From UBA10329 sp964500205 (GTDB lineage Bacteria > Bacteroidota > Bacteroidia > UBA10329), in assembly GCA_964500205.1 (NCBI GenBank), contig CAZCNS010000004.1:62001-126000 (forward strand): 64,000 nucleotides of DNA. Reading direction: 5' to 3'. The notes beneath the pieces are model-generated. The model did no database searches and had not been told where the DNA came from. It was given only the letters and a program-made list of their open reading frames with translations. Of this stretch, positions 26,117 to 33,487 are shown in pieces. How positions within the stretch are numbered: position 1 is the stretch's first letter; every line of letters begins with the position of its first letter. The position numbers and the translations under genes were made by a program.

Positions 26117-26962
26117 TCAGGCCACTACCCAGGCCCGGATCTCGTCTATGGCTTCAAAGACCCGCTCCATGCCCTCCATGTCAACGGCCGGCTCTTCCTC
26201 AGTGCCCGATACCAGATTGTCAGCTATGAGAATCTTTGAGAGGGCCTCCAATTTTTCACCCATTTCAGCCAGTAGCGGGTCGCCTTCCAACATCTTCATG
26301 GTGGTGATGATCTTCTTGAGCACCACATCTTGCTGGGCAACGCGCACAGCGATCTCCTCAGTGGGTCTGCCGCCAGATGTGCCAAGGTGGGCCGCGAGAT
26401 ACATGGTCTCCACCCAACCGCCCGCCAACATCAGCAGTGAAGTGTTCATTCGGTCATTGTTCTTGAGATAATCGTTGCTCGCATCATAGGCCCCGCTGAG
26501 GATGTGCAGAAGCGAATCGCGGTTCTCGATGTTGGCCTCCACGCGCTCGAACACCGATTTGTCGAAGGCATCCGAGAGCCCTATCGCATCCGATAACTTG
26601 CGGATGTTATTGAGGTAAAATACCGTTTCCTGGGTCTGTTTGTAGAGGCTCGTATATCCTACATCGGCACTGTACACGCCCATATTCAGCGTTTTCTTGC
26701 CGGTGGTGGCGTAGCGGTCTATGTTCTGGATGGGATTGAGCAACGAGGCGTTGTACTCGCCACCTGAGTGTTTCACCAGTATCGCCATCTCGATAGGAGA
26801 GGGCATCTGACGGATCATGTTGTCCGCGGCTGAGATGTCAAGCTCGCTCTCAGTGGCGGTGTCCGCTGTGGTAGCAGTGCCCGACTGGTCTGCTGGGGAG
26901 CATGCCGAGAAGAGTCCGGTGATGAGTGCGAGAGATGCTGCTAAGAGGTGATGTTGTCGCAT
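26117..26962 (-). CDS. Putative lipoprotein, function unknown
   Basis: 281 residues. A lipoprotein signal ends LFSAC, with the Cys at about residue 21 and Ser-Pro after it. The mature part is mainly helical (residues 60-280) after a Thr/Glu-rich linker. No catalytic motif is seen. It resembles uncharacterised Bacteroidota lipoproteins of similar size. A TACTTTTG promoter element lies 24 bases before the ATG, so it heads the short unit with the SBBP gene. Confidence 0.75.
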   Translation of the reverse strand: MRQHHLLAASLALITGLFSACSPADQSGTATTADTATESELDISAADNMIRQMPSPIEMAILVKHSGGEYNASLLNPIQNIDRYATTGKKTLNMGVYSADVGYTSLYKQTQETVFYLNNIRKLSDAIGLSDAFDKSVFERVEANIENRDSLLHILSGAYDASNDYLKNNDRMNTSLLMLAGGWVETMYLAAHLGTSGGRPTEEIAVRVAQQDVVLKKIITTMKMLEGDPLLAEMGEKLEALSKILIADNLVSGTEEEPAVDMEGMERVFEAIDEIRAWVVA

Positions 26963-26985
26963 GTGAGTGGTTAAGCTGTCTCTGG

Positions 26986-26993
26986 CAAAAGTA
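26986..26993 (-). promoter_or_regulatory. Candidate -7 element TACTTTTG for the lipoprotein gene
   Basis: Exact TAnnTTTG match on the minus strand 24 bases before the ATG. A TTTTG lies 22 bases upstream of it in the -33 position, which is close to the consensus spacing. This is the best-formed promoter seen in the window. Confidence 0.55.
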
Positions 26994-27022
26994 CTTATTC
27001 AGCCAAGCCTGAGGCCAAAAGC

Positions 27023-27517
27023 TCAATGCGGCAGCCTGTCTCGCAACAACCCATAGACATAAGTGCCAATAATGGCCGAGAGTACTGGGACAATGATGAC
27101 CGTGACACCTGTTCCCAACTGCGCATAAAGCGGCCCCGGGCAAGCGCCCGTCATGGCCCAACCCAGTCCAAAGGTCAGTCCACCGAGCACGATTCCCTTG
27201 TTGAAAGGCTTCGGATGCACCACGATGGTCTCACCGTAAATGGTTCGGACGTTGAACCTCTTGATGAGAAAAATGGATAACGCACCCACCGCCACAGCGC
27301 TGCCGATGACCCCGTACATGTGAAACGATTCCAAGCGGAACATCTCCTGAATGCGGAACCAGCTCACCACCTCCGATTTCACAAGTGCGATACCGAACAA
27401 CGTGCCCGCCACCAGATATTTCAGGTTATGATGCCATTTATTCTGCAACTGGCTCTCGTTCAGGCACATCGCATCCTGTGTTCGGGTATCAGCACTGTTG
27501 AGTTCGGGAGCGGACAT
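27023..27517 (-). CDS. YeeE/YedE-family half-transporter (PmpB-like)
   Basis: 164 residues with four hydrophobic segments. The conserved Cys sits in the motif TGACPGPLY. The family imports thiosulfate or sulfur species; short pairs (PmpA/PmpB) accompany sulfide-oxidation genes. The N-terminal 25 residues are hydrophilic. It follows its partner by 40 bp. Confidence 0.85.
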   Translation of the reverse strand: MSAPELNSADTRTQDAMCLNESQLQNKWHHNLKYLVAGTLFGIALVKSEVVSWFRIQEMFRLESFHMYGVIGSAVAVGALSIFLIKRFNVRTIYGETIVVHPKPFNKGIVLGGLTFGLGWAMTGACPGPLYAQLGTGVTVIIVPVLSAIIGTYVYGLLRDRLPH

Positions 27518-27523
27518 GAGTGT

Positions 27524-27551
27524 GGAAAATTGAAAATCGTCTATCGCAAAT
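27524..27551. repeat. Heptamer-period tract (four units)
   Basis: Units GGAAAAT, TGAAAAT, CGTCTAT, CGCAAAT in the gap between the two YeeE/YedE genes, just before the start of the second. Confidence 0.45.
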
Positions 27552-27557
27552 GCTCGT

Positions 27558-28121
27558 TCAGAGTCTGAGAATGAACGGTAGGATCAGGTTAGTCATCAGA
27601 AAACCGCCTGCCATGAAGCAGATGGTCGCTACCAGCGAAGGCCAACTCAACTGCGCAATGCCCATGATGGAGTGCCCGCTGGTGCAACCGCCTGCATAGC
27701 GGGTGCCGAAGCCCACAAGGAAACCTCCCACCACCATCAGCACAAGGCCGCGAAGGGTCATCAGGCTTTCCCAGTTGAAAAGGTCCGCAGGTACGATGCC
27801 CGCGTAATCGGTGACACCGAACTGAGCGAGATACACGGTCAGCGATGCCGCGACCTTCACAGGATTGGGGTCTGCGATCAATATTCCCGATACGACCCCA
27901 CCTAAGAGAACCCCGCTCACGAACCACAGGTTCCACGCCTCCTTCTTCCAATCATACTGAAAGAAGGGAACCTTGCCCGGAATACATGCAGCGCACACAT
28001 GACGCAGGGAAGAACTTATGCCGAACGCCTTGTTGCCGAGGATGAGCAGCAGCGGCACGGTGAGTCCGATGATGGGGCCGGCCACATACCACGGCCAAGG
28101 CTGGGAGATGAATTCTATCAT
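27558..28121 (-). CDS. YeeE/YedE-family half-transporter (PmpA-like)
   Basis: 187 residues with four to five hydrophobic segments and the family motif RYAGGCTSGHSIMG with its conserved Cys. An additional CAAC pair occurs at about residues 43-46. It is the middle gene of a three-gene operon that begins with the persulfide dioxygenase-rhodanese gene. Transport of a sulfur compound linked to persulfide turnover is the family- and context-based inference. Confidence 0.85.
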   Translation of the reverse strand: MIEFISQPWPWYVAGPIIGLTVPLLLILGNKAFGISSSLRHVCAACIPGKVPFFQYDWKKEAWNLWFVSGVLLGGVVSGILIADPNPVKVAASLTVYLAQFGVTDYAGIVPADLFNWESLMTLRGLVLMVVGGFLVGFGTRYAGGCTSGHSIMGIAQLSWPSLVATICFMAGGFLMTNLILPFILRL

Positions 28122-28127
28122 TTAAGA

Positions 28128-28155
28128 AAGGGACGAGGGACGCGGGGCGAGGGAC
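28128..28155. repeat. Heptamer-period tract (four units, RGGGAC type)
   Basis: Units AAGGGAC, GAGGGAC, GCGGGGC, GAGGGAC between the persulfide dioxygenase gene and the first YeeE/YedE gene. It is the reverse complement of the GTCCCTC-type tracts at 42928, 53589 and 55175. Confidence 0.6.
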
Positions 28156-28174
28156 AAGAGAAAGTAAAAGTGGA

Positions 28175-29593
28175 TCAGTTGCGCACTTTGGTCTGGCAGA
28201 TGAAATCGGTGCGTGGCACTTCCGTTTCCTTTGAGATAGCTCCGAAACCACCATCCACCTCGGTGAAGTTGCGGTAGCCACGGCTCTGGAGGATGCTGGC
28301 CGCGATCATGCTGCGGTAGCCGCCCGCGCAGTGCAGGAAGAAATGCTCATTGGGGTTCACATCGCGTACCCAGTCGTTGATGGAGGCCAAAGGCCAGCTG
28401 TAGGCGTCTTTCACGTGCTCGGCAGCGTATTCGCTCTCCTTGCGCACATCGATCACCTTATTTTCGTTGGGTTTGAAACGCTGTGCGAATTCCTTGGCAG
28501 TGATGCGGTCCACAGTGTCCGTTTCTTTCCCAGCGGCTATCCATGCCCCGAAACCGCCCTTGAGACGGCCCAGCACGTTGTCGAAGCCCACACGGCTCAG
28601 GCGGGTGATGGCCTCTTCCTCAGCGCCCGCATCGCAGACCAGCAGCAGTGGCTGCCTCACATCCACGATCATGGCACCTACCCAAGGGGCAAAATCACCC
28701 TTCAGCCCGATATTCACGGACTGCGGAACGAATCCTTTGGCGAAGTCCCCGGCCGAGCGGGTATCCAATATCAATGCGCCAGATGCCTCTGCCACGGTCT
28801 CGAACTCTGCCACGGTGAGGGCTGTCATTCCTTGGTTCAGCACCTCTGCGAAGCTTTCGTAGCCTTGTTTGTTCATCGCCACATTCATCCCGAAATAGCC
28901 GGGAGGAGGTAGCAAACCGTCCGTTACCTCCTTCACGAACTCCTGTTCGGTCATGTCAGCACGCAGGGCGTAGTTGCTGCGCTTCTGCTCACCGATGGTG
29001 CTCACGGTCTCCTTACTCATGTTCTTGCCGCAAGCACTGCCCGCCCCATGGGCCGGATAGACGATGACATCATCGGCCAGTGTCATGATTTTTTTCCTCA
29101 GAGAATGAAAAAGTGTGGCCGCGAGCTGCTCTTGCGTCATGCTGGCGGCCTTCTGCGCGAGGTCCGGACGGCCCACATCACCGATGAAGAGGGTGTCGCC
29201 ACTGAAGATGGCGTGGTCTTTCCCATGTTCATCGACCAGAAGGAAAGTCGTGCTTTCCATAGTATGTCCTGGCGTGTGCAATGCTTTGATGGTGATGTCG
29301 CCCACTTTGAATTCCTGCCCGTCCTCGGCCACGACACACTCGAATTCAGGCTTGGCAGTGGGGCCAAAGACAATGGGCGCTCCGGTGGCCTTGCTCAGGT
29401 CGAGGTGACCAGAGACAAAGTCGGCATGGAAGTGCGTTTCAAGGATGTACTTCAGTTGGACCCCGTCACGCTTCAAGCGGTCAAGGTAGGGCTGCACCTC
29501 GCGCAGCGGGTCTATAATCACAGCCTCTCCGTTGCTGGTGATGTAGTACGCGCCCTGTGCGAGGCATCCGGTGTAGATCTGCTCAATGTTCAT
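28175..29593 (-). CDS. Persulfide dioxygenase-like MBL hydrolase with two rhodanese domains
   Basis: 472 residues. Residues 1-235 are a metallo-beta-lactamase domain with THFHADFVSGH, HTPGHT, SGDTLF and YPAHG, the ETHE1/Blh pattern that oxidises glutathione or other low-molecular persulfides. Two rhodanese domains follow. The second keeps the active Cys loop HCAGGYRS. The first has VCDAGAEEE, with Cys present but a divergent loop. Expected role: sulfide/persulfide detoxification in the cytoplasm together with the two YeeE/YedE proteins. A strong palindrome lies 40 bases before the start. Confidence 0.9.
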   Translation of the reverse strand: MNIEQIYTGCLAQGAYYITSNGEAVIIDPLREVQPYLDRLKRDGVQLKYILETHFHADFVSGHLDLSKATGAPIVFGPTAKPEFECVVAEDGQEFKVGDITIKALHTPGHTMESTTFLLVDEHGKDHAIFSGDTLFIGDVGRPDLAQKAASMTQEQLAATLFHSLRKKIMTLADDVIVYPAHGAGSACGKNMSKETVSTIGEQKRSNYALRADMTEQEFVKEVTDGLLPPPGYFGMNVAMNKQGYESFAEVLNQGMTALTVAEFETVAEASGALILDTRSAGDFAKGFVPQSVNIGLKGDFAPWVGAMIVDVRQPLLLVCDAGAEEEAITRLSRVGFDNVLGRLKGGFGAWIAAGKETDTVDRITAKEFAQRFKPNENKVIDVRKESEYAAEHVKDAYSWPLASINDWVRDVNPNEHFFLHCAGGYRSMIAASILQSRGYRNFTEVDGGFGAISKETEVPRTDFICQTKVRN

Positions 29594-29633
29594 GGTCGCG
29601 ATTTTTTTGGGATGCGAAGGTCGGACACACGGT

Positions 29634-29660
29634 CTGTGACTTGGGTTACTTAGGTCACAG
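29634..29660 (-). promoter_or_regulatory. Candidate operator: CTGTGAC-N13-GTCACAG palindrome
   Basis: A perfect 7-bp inverted repeat with 13 bp between the arms, 40-66 bases before the ATG of the persulfide dioxygenase gene. On the plus strand it can also be read as three 9-bp-spaced GTnAC half-sites. The TGTGA/TCACA arms resemble Crp/Fnr half-sites but the spacing is wider than the usual 6 bp. No TAnnTTTG box is seen, as is common where an activator is needed. Confidence 0.5.
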
Positions 29661-29799
29661 AAGCGTGCATAGTGATGCTGCTTTGTCGCCCATGTCGATA
29701 ATTTGCGTTGATTCGTGCAAGACCAGTATCATGAAGTTTCATTGCACAGGGTTGATTGATGTCGTCAGAGCAGGCGTGCCTTCAAGCCAAAGAGCCATT

Positions 29800-30684
29800 A
29801 TGGAGTTAATAGAGTCTTTTGTAGTGCCAGAAATGCCCGGAATGGTGCGTTTGAGTGACCTACCGCCCGATCTTTTCCGCACGGTGGCCTCGCGTAAGGG
29901 ACTGAAGAAAGCCATCGCCAAGGGTCTGGTGCGTGTCAACGGGCGTGTGGGTCACTCTGGCGACCATGTGCATGGCGGGGAGACGGTTGCATGCTATTCC
30001 GATGCAAACGCTGTGCGTCCTGTGCTGGGTCTGGAATTGCAGGTGCTGTGGGAGGACGATCATCTGGCGGTGGTGCTGAAACCGGCCGGGCTGGAGGTGA
30101 GCGGAAATAGGAAATGGACGCTGGAGAACGCGCTTCCATTCAATTTGAGGCCGAGCGGGCAGCCGGATGCGCTTCAACGTGCGGAGCCCATTCACCGCTT
30201 GGATTACCCGACCACGGGTGCGGTGCTCGTTGGCAAGACCTCGGGCGCGGTGGCCGCCTTGAATAGGTTGTTTGAGACCAAGGCCGTGCGAAAAACATAC
30301 TTGGCCATCACCATCGGCAAGATGGATGACCGAGGCGAGGTGTGCCAAGAGGTAGACGGAAAGCCATCTTCCTCTGCATATAGCGTGCTGCGGTCTGTGG
30401 CATCGCAGCGGTTCGGGGTTCTGAATCTGGTGGCCTTGCAGCCCGCCACAGGCCGCAGGCACCAGCTCCGTAAACACATGGCGGCCATCGGCAATCCTAT
30501 TCTTGGAGATGCGACCTATGGCTTGGAGGGCCTTATCCTGAAGGGGAACGGTCTGTATCTCCATGCGTTGTCGCTCGGATTCGTGCATCCTTTCTCGGGT
30601 GAGGAGGTGCAAGTGGAGGCCCCTGTGCCAGCGAAGTTTCTGCGGATCTTCCCCATCCCGATAATCCCCGTTAATTTGCCGTGA
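29800..30684 (+). CDS. RluA-family RNA pseudouridine synthase
   Basis: About 294 residues. An S4-like N-terminal part (LKKAIAKGLVRVNGRVG) is followed by the catalytic motif HRLDYPTTG, with the Asp that attacks the uridine, then KTYLAI and QPATGRRHQLRKHMA, and ILGDATYG. It isomerises uridine in rRNA or tRNA. The frame is open far upstream (to 29557), which overlaps the sulfide operon promoter; the ATG at 29731 is an alternative to the chosen one. Ten bases separate it from the GT2 gene. Confidence 0.85.
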   Translation: MELIESFVVPEMPGMVRLSDLPPDLFRTVASRKGLKKAIAKGLVRVNGRVGHSGDHVHGGETVACYSDANAVRPVLGLELQVLWEDDHLAVVLKPAGLEVSGNRKWTLENALPFNLRPSGQPDALQRAEPIHRLDYPTTGAVLVGKTSGAVAALNRLFETKAVRKTYLAITIGKMDDRGEVCQEVDGKPSSSAYSVLRSVASQRFGVLNLVALQPATGRRHQLRKHMAAIGNPILGDATYGLEGLILKGNGLYLHALSLGFVHPFSGEEVQVEAPVPAKFLRIFPIPIIPVNLP

Positions 30685-30693
30685 CTCTCAGCC

Positions 30694-31638
30694 ATGCGCA
30701 TCAGCACCATCATTCCTGTTTATAATGAAGAGGGCAATCTTGCCGTCATCCATCAGCGGCTGACGGATGTTTTGGCGGGATTTGGGGATGACTACGAACT
30801 GATCTTCGTGAATGATGGCAGCCGCGACCGCAGTCTGGCCATCATCAAGGGGCTGGCAGCAGCCGACCCGCACGTGGGCTACATCGACCTGAGCCGCAAC
30901 TTCGGGCACCAGGTTGCGGTGTGCGCGGGATTGGACCACGCCACGGGTGACCGTGTCATCATCATCGACTGCGACCTGCAGGACCCGCCCGAGCTCATCA
31001 CCGAGATGCTGCGCAAGATGGACGAAGGCCACGATGTGGTCTATGCCCAGCGCAGGAACCGCGAGGGCGAGAGCGCCATGAAACGCTGGACAGCCTCTGT
31101 GTTCTACCGTCTGCTGGGGCGCATCACCTCGGTGGAGATACCTGTCGATACGGGTGATTTCCGGGTCATTTCCCGTAGGGTGGTGGAGGTGCTGAGGCAG
31201 ATGCCCGAGCGCGAGAAGTTCCTGCGCGGACAGATTGCTTGGATGGGTTTCAGTCAGACCTCCGTGGAGTACGACCGTGCGGCCCGGACGGCAGGCGACA
31301 CGGGCTACACCTATCGGAAAATGATAGGTTTCGCGCTGGATGGCATCACCTCCTTCTCCGACCTTCCACTCAAAGTGGCGACCATCTCCGGTTTCACCGT
31401 ATCATTCATTTCCTTTGTGCTGATGATTTACGCGCTCTGGTCGCGGTTCGTCTGGAAGGTTTACGAGCCGGGCTGGACATCGCTGATGCTGAGTGTGCTG
31501 TTCATCGGGGGCATCCAGCTCATCGCAGTGGGCATCATCGGGGAGTACATCGGCCGCATCAGCAACAACGTGAAGCAGCGGCCGCTTTATCTGGTGAAGG
31601 AGGTGAAAGTTGAGAGGTCGGAAGTTAACGGGGTGTAA
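30694..31638 (+). CDS. GT2 glycosyltransferase, GtrB/DPM1 type with two C-terminal TM helices
   Basis: 314 residues. The catalytic domain has IPVYNEEGN, FVNDGSRD, the metal site IDCDLQDPPE and VDTGDFRVISR. Two hydrophobic helices (about 235-255 and 270-290) follow, as in bactoprenol glucosyltransferases (GtrB). Such enzymes load a sugar onto undecaprenyl phosphate at the inner membrane for use by GT-C enzymes. The three polytopic proteins downstream are candidate users. The last 40 bases of the gene carry a heptamer-period repeat. Confidence 0.9.
   Translation: MRISTIIPVYNEEGNLAVIHQRLTDVLAGFGDDYELIFVNDGSRDRSLAIIKGLAAADPHVGYIDLSRNFGHQVAVCAGLDHATGDRVIIIDCDLQDPPELITEMLRKMDEGHDVVYAQRRNREGESAMKRWTASVFYRLLGRITSVEIPVDTGDFRVISRRVVEVLRQMPEREKFLRGQIAWMGFSQTSVEYDRAARTAGDTGYTYRKMIGFALDGITSFSDLPLKVATISGFTVSFISFVLMIYALWSRFVWKVYEPGWTSLMLSVLFIGGIQLIAVGIIGEYIGRISNNVKQRPLYLVKEVKVERSEVNGV
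31602..31629. repeat. Heptamer-period tract inside a gene end
   Basis: Units GGTGAAA, GTTGAGA, GGTCGGA, AGTTAAC in the last codons of the GtrB-like gene. Weaker than the intergenic tracts. Confidence 0.35.
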
Positions 31639-31649
31639 GCCAGAGAAAG

Positions 31650-32765
31650 ATGGGAGGTAAGAAAAAACTGATTTTCGGGATACTGCTGCTGATGCTTGTG
31701 GCAGCGGCCAATCGCCTTTGGTTTATACTAGACCTCCCAGCCACGGCCATCGAGGCGGAGCTTATTGCCGATCTCGGGCAGACACCCAATCAGCTGCTCA
31801 TCTCATTTGTCGCGAAGCTGCTGACAGGTATCGGCATGTCAGACCTGATGGCCGTGCGCACGGTCGCGCTGTGGGCCTCGCTGGCATCGGCACTGGTGCT
31901 GTTCGGCATCGTCTTGCGTGAGCACAGTGCGCGTTTCGCTTTCTTCTCAGCCGGGGTCTGGGTGGCATCGCTCGGTGGTATTGTCGCGGGAGTGGTAGGC
32001 ACCGGTCACTCGCTTGTCGTGCTATTTGCGCTTACAGCATTCTTCGCCTTGATGCAGATGCGCGACACCGACCGCAGCGACATGGCATGGCGCATGGTGG
32101 TGCGCATCTCCTGCGCTCTTGGGTTCCTTTCGTCCCCGACCTTTTTGATACCGTTTCTCGGAATTTTTGTGGGAGAGGCGTTTTATCAGCTTCGCAGACA
32201 GGAGGGCATGAGGTTCCTGCTCCGCGCCTCGGGCCTCCTTAGTGGCGCAGTTGCTGGCATCATTCTGGTATGGTTCTTCTCAGGAAGAAGTTTCAGTTGG
32301 TTGACTCCCGGAATCAACCTCGGTGGTCTCTCTGTCAGGGCGCTCGGGGACCACACACAGCTCGTGCTTGCCAATATCGACCCTTTGGTGGTGGGCATTT
32401 TCATCCCGATGGCTATCGTGGCCCCGATGCGCAAGCGCGACTGGCGAGGGGGTCTAATGGCGCAGGCGGTCATCATGGTGCTGGTGAGCATCGGCTATGT
32501 GGCCGTGAGCGGCTCACTGCCAGCGGCTCACAAGCTGGTTTTCCTCGTGCCGTTCGTGGTCATGGCTGTGAGCGAGGGCCTTTTCAACGGCTACCACCAG
32601 GTGTCGCAGCTTTTCCGAAGGGGAATGATGGTGCTCATCGCGCTGCTGCCCGTGCTGGTGCTGGTCAATGGCAACAGGGCCGTGAAAGATGCCGTTGGCC
32701 TATCAAGCACGGAATCTGCACCTTTGCCGCCTGAAATTGACCCCTTACCCCAAGAATTAGAATGA
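31650..32765 (+). CDS. Polytopic membrane protein of the glycosyltransferase operon
   Basis: 371 residues with about nine hydrophobic segments and a short acidic/Pro-rich tail. Not recognised. The first extracytoplasmic loop has acidic residues (EAELIADLG), as GT-C enzymes do, but nothing diagnostic was found. It starts 11 bp after the GtrB-like gene and overlaps the next GT2 gene by four bases (ATGA). Confidence 0.75.
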   Translation: MGGKKKLIFGILLLMLVAAANRLWFILDLPATAIEAELIADLGQTPNQLLISFVAKLLTGIGMSDLMAVRTVALWASLASALVLFGIVLREHSARFAFFSAGVWVASLGGIVAGVVGTGHSLVVLFALTAFFALMQMRDTDRSDMAWRMVVRISCALGFLSSPTFLIPFLGIFVGEAFYQLRRQEGMRFLLRASGLLSGAVAGIILVWFFSGRSFSWLTPGINLGGLSVRALGDHTQLVLANIDPLVVGIFIPMAIVAPMRKRDWRGGLMAQAVIMVLVSIGYVAVSGSLPAAHKLVFLVPFVVMAVSEGLFNGYHQVSQLFRRGMMVLIALLPVLVLVNGNRAVKDAVGLSSTESAPLPPEIDPLPQELE

Positions 32766-33484
32766 GCATATCGAAGCTGTCCATTGTCATTCCCGCCTAT
32801 AACGAGGGCCGGACGATCCACATGATCCTCGACCGCGTGAAGGCCGTGGAACTGGTCAATGGTATCACCAAGGAGATCCTTATCGTCAACGACTGCTCCA
32901 AGGACGACACCGTAGAGGCCGTGGAGCGTTACATGAAGGCCAATCCCGACATGGACATCCGCTTCTTCTCCCAGCCTGTGAACATGGGCAAGGGCGCGGC
33001 ACTGCATAAGGGCATCGAGCTGGCCTCGGGTGAGTACATCCTTATTCAAGATGCCGACCTCGAATACGACCCGCGCGAGTACAACGACCTGCTGAAACCT
33101 GTAGTGGAAGGCAATGCCGATGTGGTCTATGGCTCGCGCTTCATGGGCGGCAACCCGCACCGCATCCTCTTCTTCTGGCACACCATCGGCAACAAATTCC
33201 TCACTTTCCTCAGCAACATGTTCTCCAACCTGAACCTGACGGACATGGAGACCTGCTATAAGCTTTTCGATGCCCGCATGGTGAAGTCCCTCAATTTGCA
33301 GGAGCGGAGGTTCGGTTTCGAGCCTGAGGTCACCGCCAAGATCGCCCGCATTCCCAAGGTGCGCATCTACGAGGTGGGCATCAGCTATTACGGTCGGACT
33401 TACGAGGATGGCAAGAAGATCGGCTGGCGCGATGGCGTGAGGGCCATCTATTGCATCCTCAAGTACAACCTTTTCAGCCGATAA
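32762..33484 (+). CDS. GT2 glycosyltransferase, DPM1-like (soluble form)
   Basis: 240 residues with IPAYNEGRT, VNDCSKDDT, the metal motif QDADLEYDP, RFMGGNPHR and ETCYKLFDARM. It lacks the C-terminal membrane helices of the first GT2 in this operon. The family transfers a sugar to polyprenyl phosphate or to a glycolipid. It is flanked by membrane proteins on both sides and coupled to the one upstream by ATGA. Confidence 0.9.
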   Translation: MSISKLSIVIPAYNEGRTIHMILDRVKAVELVNGITKEILIVNDCSKDDTVEAVERYMKANPDMDIRFFSQPVNMGKGAALHKGIELASGEYILIQDADLEYDPREYNDLLKPVVEGNADVVYGSRFMGGNPHRILFFWHTIGNKFLTFLSNMFSNLNLTDMETCYKLFDARMVKSLNLQERRFGFEPEVTAKIARIPKVRIYEVGISYYGRTYEDGKKIGWRDGVRAIYCILKYNLFSR

Positions 33485-33487
33485 CCC

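Noticed and set aside
29557..29799. Extended N-terminus of the RluA-type protein
   Set aside because: The extra codons cross the sulfide operon control region and match no domain; an internal ATG gives a normal family length.
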